From Smallanthus sonchifolius (lineage: Eukaryota > Streptophyta > Magnoliopsida > Asterales > Asteraceae): a DNA stretch of 64,000 nt. Numbering within the stretch: position 1 is the stretch's first letter; each line of letters begins with the position of its first letter. The stretch is taken from the NCBI GenBank assembly GCA_023525975.1, contig JAKNSE010000037.1, positions 7,546,501-7,610,500 of the forward strand. The letters run 5' to 3'. The translations under genes were made by a program, and so were the position numbers. Below are positions 20,204 to 31,781 of this stretch, one piece after another. The notes under the pieces were generated by a model. The model had not been told where the DNA came from, did no database searches, and worked only from the letters and a program-made list of their open reading frames with translations.

Positions 20204-23200
20204 CTACTCAAGCATCATGGACTCATTCGCTTCATCAACCATCCCACTTATGGTGTCATATAACGGCTTGTTCAATGTTTCCGGTAGCCAAAATATTAGA
20301 AACCCGCCCACAATCCCGCACGCCCCAAACACCATAAACGAGAGACCACCATCCAGAACAACCACGAAAGGTACAAGTATGTTTCCAAATTGCCCCGCTT
20401 GCTTTGCACATCCAAGAGCCGTGTTTCTAACTACTGTTGGAAACAACTCCATCGCGTATACATATAACAAATTATAAGTCCCCGCCATCCCAAATATTCC
20501 CAAAATGCCACACACCATCCTCATTACCTTCCAAGTCCCCTGGCTCCCCATCAAGCTGCCTATTATGCAAAAGATTCCACTAAACCATTGTGTTGCAGCT
20601 CCTAAATGTTTCCTCCCGAACCGATCTATTAAGATTGCGGTTAGGAGATATGCTGGCATCTCTGCAATGGAGTTAAATAGCACATTGAGATAAAGGTTTG
20701 TTTGAAGGTTTGTCGCGTTTAAGTTGAGGCCATAGTACACGACTGCGGATGTAAAGTTAATTACCATGAGAAGAAACAAGCGTTTTCTCGTTATTGGTGA
20801 CTTGATCACGTCTATCACCGACGCTGTGACACTCTCTTTATGACCACAACTCTTGGCTTCATTATCTAGGACAATGTGGACATTTTCAGGGAGGTGTTTG
20901 CCATTTGATTTGGCGATTTTGTGCATGATTTTCATGGCTTGATCTGTTTGACCTTGAATGAGGTACCAACGAGGGGACTCAGAGATGAACGGGAGCATGA
21001 AAACAAGGAAAATGATGGAAGGTATAGATGAAGCGATGTAAAGAAAGCGCCATGATGGGAATATGTAAGCTATGCCTGAGAGAAGCGCTATCCCGAGTGA
21101 GAAAAAGTAGAAGGTGGACATGCCCGCGATGCCACGCTTGGTGGGTCCTACGGGTTCTGTGGCGAGCACGAAGGCACAGACACCGACACCGCCCGTGCTG
21201 AAGCCGGTGAGCAGACGGAGGAGAACATATGTCCAGTAGTTGGGTGAGAGTGAGGTCATTAGGCCAAAAATGATGTTCATGATGCATACAATTGTGAGTG
21301 ACCCTTTTCTTCCCAGTTTGGAATCGGAGAGATGACCAAATATTCCACTACCTACAAAATGAAATCAACCATTTGAATTTCTTGAATCAATAATATCATG
21401 GTTTTAAGAATCATTATGAACAAGATATGGGATTTAACCATCTCCAAAAAATAAAAATGTTCAAGTTCTTTTAAAAATACACTTTTTAAGTACAAGTATC
21501 ACGAGAATTATAGAAATCTCTTTAGCCGATTAAATCTCAACTTCCCGTTCTTGGTACACCCTTTTTAGGTTTATAGTTTTATACCTCTTAGTATTTTCTA
21601 ACTAGCAAATATAGAAAAATTGCAAGTGTGTCAAGTTGGGGCGGCCCAATAGTGTTAGTGGGTCAAGCTAGGGCTTGGACCATTAAAAAAATAGGGCCCT
21701 TAATTAAATTTATATATATAGGGCACGTATCAAATGAAAACCCTGAGTTGTTATGAAAACCCTTAAACTCATTTCTGGCCACACACATATTTTCTTAATT
21801 TTCTGATTTATTTTTAATCTAAAGAGGCAAATTTGACATTTAGCCACTCTCTATCTTTAAATCTACCCCATTTATCTCTATTAAAACCAGATCTTCTCTC
21901 TCTCTCTCTCTCTCATTCAAACACATATTCATCCCTCTCTCTATACCAGATCTTGTTCTCAGATCTTGTTCACCTTTAGATCTAGAGAGACGAAGAACAG
22001 AGCTCCAAGATATATCGAAGAACCATGTTTTAAGACGCGCATTCATCTCTCTATCTCTATCTCTATTCTCAGATTATGTTCACCTTCAGATCAATCTCTG
22101 ATATTGAGGCCGTGAAGAACAAAGATCTGTTTTAAATCAGGTTCGTGAAGAATAAGGCTCATCTTACCCTATTTTAAATTAGGTTCGTCAAGAATAAGGC
22201 TCATCTTAACTTCAGATCAGTGTGCTTGCATTTTCTGAAATGTGACAACATCAGCCAAAGAGGTTATGGACATGGTGTTGCTTACTCAGTACTTTGACAC
22301 CATGAAAGATATTGGGGCTTTTTCAAAATCTAATGTTGTGTTTCTTCCTCATGGACCTGGTGCAGTCAAAGATATCGCCTCACAGATCCGTGAGGGTCTC
22401 CTTCAAGATTAAACTGTTCTGGCTTAGTGAACTTGTTCTGAAGATACAAAAAAGAAAGAGGTAATTTTGATTTATAAATTTGTTTATAATTTTTTAAACT
22501 ACTTTTTTTACACCATGTCTGATTGAATTACTTTTTTTATGATTAAATACCTTTAATTCATTTATGGATGATTAAATACCTTTAATTCATTTATGAAAGA
22601 AAATAATTCTTTAACCATGTCTGATTGAATTAAATTTATTTAGCATGCGATATATGTGAGACTTGTTTATAAATTTATTTAGACATGTTTTTTTTCGAAA
22701 GGAAATTTATTTAGACATGTGAGATTTGTTTATAAATTTTGGGTATTTTCCTCTTCATGTTGGCAAAATTTTTGCATTATTTTTTAATTGTCACAATGCG
22801 TAAAAAGGTAAGAAACTTTGGTCCGGTTTCTGTTCGATTTACATGTGTAAACTGAACTTACACATGTGTAAACTGAACTTACACATGTGTAAACTGATTT
22901 TACACAAGTGTATGTTGGATTTACACATGTGTATGTTCGATTTACACAAGGTAAATTACACATGTTTATATTTGATTTACACATATATCTCTTGTTGTCT
23001 CTGAGTTCTTGGCCACGACTACACTAAAGTCGTACACTAAATAACTTTAGTGTATCTTGATTTTGTTTTGTGAATTTCAGGTAGAAGATCTACAAGGTTT
23101 GATATACGAGTAAGGGTTTGATACTGGGTAGTTTGATGTTACAATTGGTTTTTATTTTTTAAATATGTGTATTTGATACTTTTTCACAAGTGTAAATTTT

Positions 23201-23945
23201 TTTTTTCTGGTTTTTAAAGATATTTTGGTAGTTTAGATGTAAATTATTTTTCTGACTTGTGTATATAGGTATTTACCCATGTGTATTTGATAATTACACA
23301 TGTGTTTTTGATGTTTACACATGTATGTTCTTGAATCGTTTTTTGTTGGATATGGATACATGGTAAAGTACATATAAAAAAAGTATTAAAATCGTGATTT
23401 AAATAAAAAGAAAAGGCCACATATATTTTTTAAAATAAAAAAGAATGAAAAAAGGTAAATTTACCTTTCTACCCTTCTAATAAATTTAGGCTACACAATT
23501 GTTTTCAATTTAAATAAAAAACTCAAATTTAATTACAACCACAAAATTAAATATATGAAAAATGAATGAGTGGCAATGATTTAGTTCAAGGGTTTTCACA
23601 ACAAATCAGGATTTTCATTTGATACGTCAGGGAAAGGATCAAGAGAAAACCACAAAGTTAAGCGAAAACCAAAAAACCCACTAAAACAATGTGTAATAAT
23701 ATGGGTTACGAACCATAATTTTTTTGTTTTCGGTTTACGTATACGTAACACTATGAGTTATATATACGTAAGCCAATATTTAAATGGTTTTTTGGTAAAA
23801 ATGTGTAATATTACATTGATACTCTAATAAAAAACTAAAAATAAAATAATATAAACAATAAATATTATTATATTATTGGTTAAAATTGGTTTTTTAGTGG
23901 TTTTCTCGGTTTTCGCCTAACTATGTGGTTTTCTCTGGAACTCTC

Positions 23946-23982
<37 letters not shown>

Positions 23983-26900
23983 GGCCTGAAATTATGTAAT
24001 TGCCACTTAATCGATATTCGGCGGGAATTAGGGTGAGCATGGAAGATCAATCGATAATCGCTTTAACGTTTTTCATGGGGAAGATCAATCGATTGAGAGA
24101 GTCCTTAGCATCAACAAACGCTTCCCTTCAATTGGCAATTGCTTCCCTTCTTGTGACAATTCGGACTTTTCCAGTTATTTCCATTAGCAAATCCAGTTAA
24201 ATAGGTTAACCTATTTAACACTAATTCAAACCCTAGGGACTAATCCTGCCTTTATTCAAACTCAAACATATAAAAATTTGAAGGACTAAACTTGTAATTT
24301 ACCTATAGTTGTCCTTGTTAACTTTTTGATAGTCAAACTAACAAGATCATAACCTTATTAACCTAATCTAAACTCCAAGGACCAATTCTGCCCATCTCTA
24401 AACTTTAAAACAGAAAAACAGAGGGACCAATTCTGTAATATACCCAAATTCGATTCTGTTTGACTCTCAAAAGTCAAACTCGCGATTTATGATTCAAATT
24501 CAAGTACCGTAATCGAGTTCTGTTTGAATTCGTAACCGATGTACACGATTTAGCTATTAACGAACCTAGTAAATGCTTTAATCATCGCTTTAACATCGAA
24601 TTAATCTCAATTATGACCATTAATCTATAACCGTCGACACAACGGCCTCATATCATCGGAATTCGACGAATTCATTTGTTAGTCTTCTAATTAAGCACCT
24701 ACACACACTAGACGAATTCCCCTGGAGTTTTTGCACACAACAATTTGGTCGGAATCATAGTAGAAGACATCGGAGATCAAGCTCTCCTACGGTCGGCACC
24801 TGTTTTAGTCGAACTCCATCAATTTGATATCATTTCAGGTAATTGATTACACCTACAGCTTCGTTTCCATCTCCTATATGAAAGCCCTAACCTAATTAGG
24901 GCTTACATTATCGAATTCGACTCAAGCCAGATTCTAGGGTTCATTGTAAACCAGTTTAATCGAGCTATACCCTAGACTCTGTTTAAATCTAATTGATTTA
25001 CATCTATAGCTTCGCAATCAGTCGCCTATTAAAAACCCTATGTTTATTGAATCAACAATATCGAATTGTGTAAGATCCGATATCTAGGGTTTGTTCATAA
25101 TAGAATTTGGGGGTTTTGATCTCAAACACTGTCTCAATGAAATTAAACCACACAGACAGACGCGCAATGTTCTAATTAGTAAAAGCCCTATGAATCTAAC
25201 ATCTTTAAACATCATAATCGACTAGATCGATCCCTTGTTCTCGTTCTAGGGTTTCGGTTTTCTTAAACCTAATTTAACGATCCAAAACCGTTTGCTTTTG
25301 AAATTAAATACACCCTCAGATTTGGAATTCAGTAATTAACAAAACCCCTATGATGCTTTGACTGATCGCGATCAAATTCAGTGGATTTGGGATGGATCTT
25401 GGGTCCGGTTCACGCATGGGGGAAGAACTTGTTCTGTCTGTGTGTTATAAGCTTTTGATCCGGGTTACCATCGCGATTCCCTAGCGGGCAGGACTGGTTA
25501 GTGCGTGTGACTGGTGGGGAGGAGACCCGGGTTCGAGTCTCCTTCCCCCTGTTTTGGTTTTTAATTATTTTCTAAACATTATTTAATTATAAAACATTTT
25601 CCTATATTAATATAATATTACATTAAAGTGTTTTAACCCGGAAAACAACCCGTAGGCTCGGGTTTGATTTTATAACTTATAATTATTAATAATTCCACTT
25701 TTAAAATAATATAGTTATATTATTTTCAAACCCCGACTTCGTATGAAATAATATGTTTATATTATTTTTAACCCTTGACTCCTAGTACAAAATAATATAT
25801 ATATTTTATATTATTTCACCTCGTTTATTATTTCGTCTGACGTTTTTAAACAAATTAATAATATAATTGTTTATATTATTTACCCACGTTTATTATATCG
25901 AATAAAAATAATATATTTATTATTTTCTCCAAACAAATGATTATTTTGTTAATCATACGACTTAAAAATAATATGTAGTTATATTATTATCCTAACCATT
26001 TTAAATGGCAAACATACGAATTTATTTACTTACTTAATGTTATTCGTTATTAACGTTCGACACGTAACGCATTTACCTTAATTATTATATTAAGGAATAT
26101 ATATTTCCGTAGACGCGTTCGTCTACTCTTAAATCCTTAGAATGCGTTAAGACGTTCAAACTTCCGTGTCGTCGTCACAAAACCCCATATGACCCTAATT
26201 TATGTGTTTATAATTCTAGGGCATGCGTTAGTCGTCTGAGGCTTACACTTGTGGTTCCAACTTATTTCCTGTGTAATGCAACCACTACTCAAACTAAGGT
26301 GAGTTTCACGGGCCCTTTTTACTCGTTTTCCTATTTAGGGAGAAACATGTACACAAATCAACATCTTTTACTTGTTTTCCCGTTGGGGGAGAAACATACA
26401 CGCAAGCAATCATACTTTTACTTGTTTTCCCACGGGGGAGAAACAGGTATGCAAACAAACATTATTTTACATGTTTTTCCCGTTGGGGGAGAAAACATGA
26501 CGCAAACTATTTTGATTATGGTACATCATATGATATCACTGTTGAGGCTAAGTGTAACACACTATCATGAAATTCCTCACACATTTCGGACCGTTAATAT
26601 GGAATTAACGAGGTAATTTTGGTAGTACTACTGGGTTTGACAAACCTCACCCGCGTTAGTCGCGCTAACTCGATTGGAGGTCAAACGGGTGAAATATTGA
26701 CCTTAACACATTAGTCAGAGTTGATAGATCTGGCTAGAGGCAAACAAACAAACACTGTTAGCTTCGGCTGCGAGCACTTTAGTAAGACATGAACATAGGT
26801 TAGCTACCTATAGATATGCATATTGAATGTACATAATATGGCAAACACCCCCTTGTTGCAAACTCGAAACCTGTGAACTCACCAACCTTGTGTTGACACT

Positions 26901-29900
26901 TTTCGTACAAGTTTTCTTAGGTCGCTAAGGCACAGGTTGCACAACTAGGACATGCATGGAGTCCTACTATCATTTCACTCATATGCAACCGTTAAAACAA
27001 TTCACTTACTGTAGAACCAAAGACTGATTGCTACCAAATTATTCTAAGTACAAATGCTGCTGATAGGCTTATCAGCAGCATTCAACACATGTTGCTGCTG
27101 ATAGGCTTATCAGCAGCATTCATCACTTGTTGCTGCTGATAGGCTTATCAGCAACATTCAACACTTGTTGCTGCTGATAAGTTTATCAGCAGCGTTCAAC
27201 ACAAGTTGCTGCTGATAGGCTTATCAACAGCATTATTCTCATCTCTGCTGCTGATAGCTTTATTCTCTGAAGACCAAACGTTGCAGCTGACTATCCATGT
27301 GAAGCGCCTCTGACACCTTTCTGCAAAAGCAACTGCCACACTCCAAGCAGAAGGAACCTCAATGGTGCAACCAATAAAGGACGATGACGCTCTTCTCCAA
27401 GCATGCAAACAATGATGCCTAAGAAGTCGTTTCAATAAAGTTATCTAGATTAGCCTTTGCGTGTAATTTAGATTAATAAACAAGATCAACGGCTTGTGTT
27501 AGATCTGATCCTTAGAATCAAGGGTCTGTCTTGATTCTAAGTTACTATATATATCCTGTAAACACTTCAAACAAAGTGTGCTTGTGCTTATACTTGCTAG
27601 TGCTTGTGTGCCTTAATAGTGCTTCTTGATAGTGTTTTACTTGTAATCTCGGAAGTCTAATACAACAGTGCATTTATCAGTATTCTTGCTGTTTACTTGT
27701 TTACTTTGTTGGTTGCTATTGTTTCCGCCAATATCAACTAGAACAGAATCACCTTGTAATCTTACGATCCTACACTTACTTTTATTAAACTAAACTTGGG
27801 CGCGTTGTTTTGCGCATTTACTTTCTTGTTTAAACGCTTCCGCATTAACTCTGAACTTTTATGTTATGACATTTTAAGTCCCATGTAGTGTCGTTTGATG
27901 TAACTAATGACTGAGATCCTGGTGTGTCACATCCCTAACGGTAAAACTCCGTTAGTGGAATTTGGGGGTGTGACACTTCTCTCTTTATTTTCTTCAATCG
28001 TTTGCTTTGCGTTGCAGTTTACAGTCAGTATATGAAACTCCAGCATCTAAAATCACGAAATAAAAATAAGAAAAATAAAAAAAATGTAGCATCCATGGAC
28101 TCTTTAGGTCGACCCGTTCCACGGTGGACGCCATTCGGTTTGTCTGACTACATTCGAACCTGTGTCAACGGGACGCCACTGGGCATCCCATACATCCTTC
28201 GGATCCTTTTGATTTGATACTTGAAGAAGAACATCTTCAGATATAGACTAGTATATCATAGCCTTTGCCTTTAACTTCATTCTCTCCTCCACTACACCTC
28301 TTGTCTCGGGATCTATGGCCTTTCGCAGACCATGTGCAGCTAAGATTGTCTCCATCATAATAGACCATGCAATGTAGTTTGTCGTGGTAAGTTTTGGACA
28401 TTGTAACGACTATCTTTTCACAGAGTTAACTGGTTAACCAAGTTTACAACACAAGTCAGTCTCCACTCCGAATTCCAATAGCTGGAATCACTCCCGTTTT
28501 CCTCACACAAACGGTCCGCCTCACATAGCTTCTGTTCTACCTCGCGCAGAACCCACTATACCTTTGTTTCACATAAATTCTTTCTCGTATCACCCAGTCG
28601 ATAACCCTATCTCGCACAGCTTTTCCCTTCACTATGCACATACGTCTATCACAGAACTCACCGCTCTTGATTACCTCTCGCGATCAAGGGTTGACTCACA
28701 CAACTCCAATCAGCTTTGATTAAGTCGCACAAGAAATATGCTCCAGTCGTATCTTGCGACCTAAATATGTCTCACACAGACCTTCTGGTAACTTTTACAT
28801 CCCTTCAATTGAAACCTTGAAGCAGCCTTCACAATTTGATCTATCACAGTTCGGATTTCGACAGCCTTTAATCGGTCACATCCCTTCACAATGGACCATC
28901 AACTTATCACAGTCAACCAACAAACCCTTTTGTAGTCGACCAACAACCCTCAATCAATCAATCATAGTTTTTTAGGCAAATTGAAAACCTTGGTTATTAT
29001 TATGTGAACTTTAGCTGTATTTTTTAACATTTATAAAAAAATATATAAGTTTGGAATACCTAATAAAATATGATTTAGTAAAACATTTGAAACCGTTGGT
29101 CATTTGGTGCAATGGTAGCCCCAAGACTTCCCATAGTGGAGGTCTTGGGTTCGAATCCTGGCAACAGCAAAAAATGGGTATGTGGCCAGGTCAGGGGGTT
29201 TAGCCAGTTGGGGGTTCCTCCTGTGGTGGGTTGCCTTAGATGTTCTAGGTGTTGCCTCGGGGAAACCCAATTATCCTAGAATATCTAGCGTTGCCGTTCA
29301 AAAAAAAAAGTAAAACATTTGAAAACCTAGGTTATTATTATGTGAAGTTATATGTATTTATTTTAGCCAAATTGTATTTTAATAATCTAAACTGTGACTC
29401 ACTCACCGATAATAATGGATACAAACAATTTAACTATTGACACACTTAACTTTAACTTTCGTGTCTATGACATCAAAATAACATAATCATCAAAATTTTA
29501 CAATTGTTTTCCACTCGGTTTCACCCAAAATGATGATTATAAACAAAATGGGAAAATATACAAGCGAAATCGCGTTTAAATCTATTATAATTATACTATT
29601 GGCACTACTTTTAACAACGAAAGTGAAAGTAATTAGTGTCATTGGTGAAATTGACAGTATTAATTATTATCGATCGATAGAGGTATAATTTTAAATTATT
29701 AAAATCTAATTTGCTTTTATTTTAATATAACTTTGAAAACTTAGAAGTATCTTATCCATCTAATTTCTAAGTGTACCTCACATACAGTTTAAGGATTTAC
29801 TCTTAAAGTACACTTATTTGAAAGAAAGAAAAAAAATACCATGCCATATTTACCTATCATGCAGCCAGCAAAGAACAAAGCCTGAACCAAACCAACCTTG

Positions 29901-30370
29901 TACTTTTGTCCACACACCAGTCCCCACTCAGTCACCGTTGACCACCCATCACCACCTTCAACCCACCGCCACGATCCTGGCTCAAGCCCACAAACACCCT
30001 TGTCTAAATCCCAAATGCATCCAGAACCACCGGGTTCGCATGCCCAATCAAGTTCACGGTCCGCAAAAATCAGGACCATTGTGTGCAAGGCCTCAAGTGC
30101 CCATGCCATACTAGTAAACATGAAATGCTTCAATTGCCAAAACCCAAACTCACCACAATACTTGGTCAACATTTGGTCAACAGAAAGCAACTCGAGCTGC
30201 GGTTGCCCATGTTCCGCGGTGATGCTTGTTTCAACAGGGGTGAGGAGAGGTGGCAGGAGGTCACTTTTATGGGAAGACATTGGTGGTGTTACAACTTTGG
30301 TGAATAGTGAAACAAGTGCTGGCTTTGTTTGGTTAAGAATATCAATTATTTGTTCATATTTGAGTGGCAC
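20204..30370 (-). CDS. Organic cation/carnitine transporter (OCT family, MFS), 2 exons
   Basis: A membrane transporter of the plant OCT group (SLC22-like MFS), proposed to move organic cations such as carnitine or polyamines; the subfamily member cannot be fixed from sequence alone. Exon 1 is 29854-30370 and exon 2 is 20204-21351. The phase-1 join GCMIG then SGIFGHLSDSKLGRKG restores the MFS loop 2-3 motif. The protein is about 554 residues. The first membrane helix is near residues 82-104, then a Cys-containing outer loop of about 40 residues typical of OCTs. Other landmarks are SESPRWYLIQGQ, YYGLNLN, DRFGRKHLGA and the tail LPETLNKPLYDTI. The intron is 8502 bp, swollen by nested transposons. 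A second ATG (MSSHKSD) 30 codons in could be the real start: a TATA-like TTGTATAG at 30413-30420 leaves almost no leader for the first. The frame is intact. Confidence 0.88.
22248..22412 (+). pseudogene. Captured 3' exon of a hypersensitive-induced-reaction (HIR) gene
   Basis: Fifty-four codons and a stop encode SAKEVMDMVLLTQYFDTMKD, then SKSNVVFLPHGPGAV, then a REGLLQD end. This is the well-conserved C-terminus of plant HIR proteins (SPFH/prohibitin-domain membrane scaffold proteins linked to immune responses). Just upstream, TTTTCTGAAATGTGACAAC looks like the preceding codons with a small deletion that breaks the frame. Only the last exon is present, so it is a gene fragment and not a working gene. 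It sits between the TIRs of the surrounding element, in antisense orientation to the transporter. Confidence 0.8.
22840..22985. repeat. Palindromic minisatellite, about 21-bp unit
   Basis: Repeats of TTACACATGTGTAAACTGAAC and variants TTACACAAGTGTATGTTGGA occur about six times. The core TTACACATGTGTAA is itself a palindrome. Looser copies reappear at 23258-23330 (TTTACCCATGTGTATTTGAT). All lie inside the HIR-carrying TIR element. Confidence 0.75.
23630..23948. mobile_element. 319-bp MITE with long terminal inverted repeats
   Basis: The left arm GGGAAAGGATCAAGAGAAAA, then CCACAAAGTTAAGCGAAAAC, pairs with the right arm GTTTTCGCCTAACTATGTGG, then TTTTCTCTGGAACTCTCCCC. The inverted repeats are about 60 bp with several mismatches. 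It directly abuts the HIR-carrying element on its left and a TA microsatellite (23951-23980) on its right. It is non-coding. Confidence 0.65.
25495..25545 (+). other. tRNA-like pol III box A/box B motif
   Basis: GGTTAGTGCGTGTGACTGG resembles box A, and 20 bases on GGGTTCGAGTCTCC matches box B. There is no foldable tRNA cloverleaf and no A-tail or duplication. This could be the head of a decayed SINE inserted in the LTR. Confidence 0.35.
26309..26512 (+). repeat. Tandem repeat, four units of about 50 bp
   Basis: Four successive units carry TTTTACTTGTTTTCCCGTTG, then GGGGAGAAACAT, then a variable GCAAACAA tail. Starts are near 26315, 26368, 26419 and 26469. They create a short periodic open frame that I regard as non-coding. 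The array lies within the 3.8-kb solo LTR. Confidence 0.7.
27055..27250. repeat. Tandem array of short hairpins, about 37-bp unit
   Basis: Each unit contains the palindrome CTGCTGATAGGCTTATCAGC followed by AGCATTCAACACTTGTTG. Five near-identical units follow each other, and a sixth is truncated (CTGCTGATAGCTTTATTC). Each unit can form a stem of about 9-10 bp with a small loop. The array lies within the 3.8-kb solo LTR. Confidence 0.85.
27981..29076. other. Transporter intron, no recognised feature
   Basis: Between the solo LTR and the SINE I see mixed-composition sequence with moderately GC-rich parts (28090-28900) and no frame or repeat I can name. It may be decayed retrotransposon sequence. 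Confidence 0.4.
29093..29308 (+). mobile_element. SINE with 16-bp TSD
   Basis: A tRNA-derived head (box A-like TGGTGCAATGGTAGCC, box B GGGTTCGAATCC) is followed by a body with GGTCAGGGGGTTTAGCCAG and GATGTTCTAGGTGTTGCC, then an A-tail. The 16-bp duplication AGTAAAACATTTGAAA flanks it exactly (29077-29092 and 29309-29324). It belongs to the same family as the minus-strand copy at 58618-58831. It lies in the transporter intron, about 550 bp from exon 1. Confidence 0.9.
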
Positions 30371-31160
30371 AAATTAAAGTCTTGTGTGTGCCAGCTTTAA
30401 GGGCCCTAAGGCTATACAAGGAAAATATCACACTTAACTTTAGACTAAAATATTTTAGTTTGTATAGTATGTTGTTTCTTGCTCCATCCGTTTTCAGCCT
30501 CCACTAACTAAATTTTTTATATCTGTAACTCTATGTATACTGGTTTAGTGAGTGTTAGTAAAAAGTGTTGTCACGTAGGTAACAATTTTGATCACAGTCA
30601 CACTCACTAAGGTGTGTAGCGGTTAATTAGTGTGACTGGTTTTTGTTAGTACATTTTATTAAATAATTTTGAACAACTAATATTAATTTTTAAAAACATT
30701 TACTTATTATCTGAAATGACTATCCAAACACGTACAAAACCACTTATAGGACCAAAATATTTTTTTTTTTGAAAATAACTACATTTTCGTTTAAATTTAT
30801 ACCGACATGTTTAGAAAAAAATAATAAGCATGCCCGTATGTTTCGTTTTTTTCAACTAACGAGCGGAAGTTATTTGAGAAAATTATATTAAGCTTAAAAT
30901 TAAATATATAATAAAAATGAAGAAAATAAGTTTATGTGGTGTTAGATAGTAATTGGGCTATTGAAAATCAAATATAGCCATCAACGTCATGACCCGAAGA
31001 CCCGACAAAAGAAGGGAAACACCCAACTTCATGGATTGCCGGTGTAGTGTGCCACGCCTGTCACGGCTGAGGTGCACCCATGCTCCTCTCTCGCTTGACC
31101 ATTAGAGACAGCCTAATAAGTTATACAACTTCTAAAAATATGTAATTTTGTTTAAAGGGC
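30371..31160. other. Transporter upstream region
   Basis: This is the putative promoter side of the transporter. A TATA-like TTGTATAG sits at 30413-30420 (minus). Near 30560-30640 the words TGTTGTCACGTAGG and ACACTCACTAAGGTGTGTAG resemble Tourist-like MITE debris seen also at 14.65 and 41.13 kb. No gene is seen. Confidence 0.35.
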
Positions 31161-31168
31161 ATTGGACC

Positions 31169-31489
31169 CAATGTTTTAAAATCAAAACCTGTTTTTAAAC
31201 CGTACCGGGTCGTACCGGGCGGTTCAACCGAATTGACTAGTTAACCCTATAGGTTAATAAAAATACAACTAAAAAATAATCCAGAAGTAACTTCAACTTA
31301 ATTTTTTTGGTTTAAACCTAAACTTTTACGTTGTTCTAAAACCGCTACAATGGTCTAAGCCGGTATTACTCGTAATACCGACGGGGCGGCGGTTCAAGTT
31401 ACAAACCGTTCTTCCAATTTATCGAGCTGGTGGCCAAGATCTGATTCAACCAGTATTACCGACCGATTTAACTCGATTTTTAAACATTG
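31169..31489. mobile_element. 321-bp hAT MITE (CAATGTTTT family)
   Basis: Ends are CAATGTTTTAAAATC and GATTTTTAAACATTG; the interior is rich in CGGTTCAACCG-like words. Flanking 8-mers are ATTGGACC (31161-31168) and ATTGGACA (31490-31497), 7 of 8 identical. It is the same family as the element at 61677-62225. Related pieces occur at 42325-42660 and around 48280. Confidence 0.75.
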
Positions 31490-31781
31490 ATTGGACAACC
31501 AGAAGTCGATAGCACATTTAAAGCAGGGTATATGATGATTGAGGAAAACATTAATTTTGTATGTAGAGATGGACCATATATTTAGGTGGTGGATGACGCT
31601 AGCTTAGATTTTGCTAATAAAAAGTCAAGAAGATAATTATTTCCTTGAATGTGATATCTTTAAATGTAAGAGAATAGTTATGCCTATCGCTATAAGATAC
31701 ATGACAACTAAACAAATGTATCACTTATTGTCATTTATGTTAGGTAGTCTGTGTTTTATATAAAAATTAACAAAACTAATT

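Larger units (their letters stand above)
21725..23627. mobile_element. 1.9-kb TIR element carrying a HIR gene fragment (Pack-MULE-like)
   Basis: The left end ACGTATCAAATGAAAACCC and the right end ATTTTCATTTGATACGT are inverted repeats. The match extends about 40 bp inward (GAGTTGTTATGAAAACCCTT against AAGGGTTTTCACAACAAATC). Inside are a TC-rich stretch (21890-21920), a captured exon of a hypersensitive-induced-reaction gene (22248-22412) and a palindromic minisatellite (22840-22985). No transposase is present. The superfamily is not certain: TIR length suggests MULE, but a clear 9-bp duplication was not found because another element abuts on the right. It lies in the transporter intron. Confidence 0.65.
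24152..27975 (+). mobile_element. 3.8-kb solo LTR with 5-bp TSD
   Basis: The segment starts TGTGACAATTCGGAC and ends TTTGGGGGTGTGACA. It is flanked by the identical 5-bp duplication CTTCT (24147-24151 and 27976-27980), as expected of a solo LTR left by recombination between the two LTRs of a retrotransposon. A TATA-like CTATATATATCC lies near 27544. The size suggests a Ty3/gypsy type, an inference. It contains two tandem arrays (26309-26512 and 27055-27250), a tRNA-like pol III box region (about 25495-25545), and no gag or pol. It sits in the transporter intron. Confidence 0.75.

Noticed and set aside
25495..25545. A functional tRNA gene
   Set aside because: Box A/B motifs are present but there is no acceptor stem or cloverleaf; better seen as SINE-like or chance.
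26251..26616. 121-codon protein gene
   Set aside because: The frame follows a tandem repeat inside an LTR and has no domain.
27055..27250. CRISPR array
   Set aside because: Units are contiguous with no variable spacers, and the DNA is plant nuclear.
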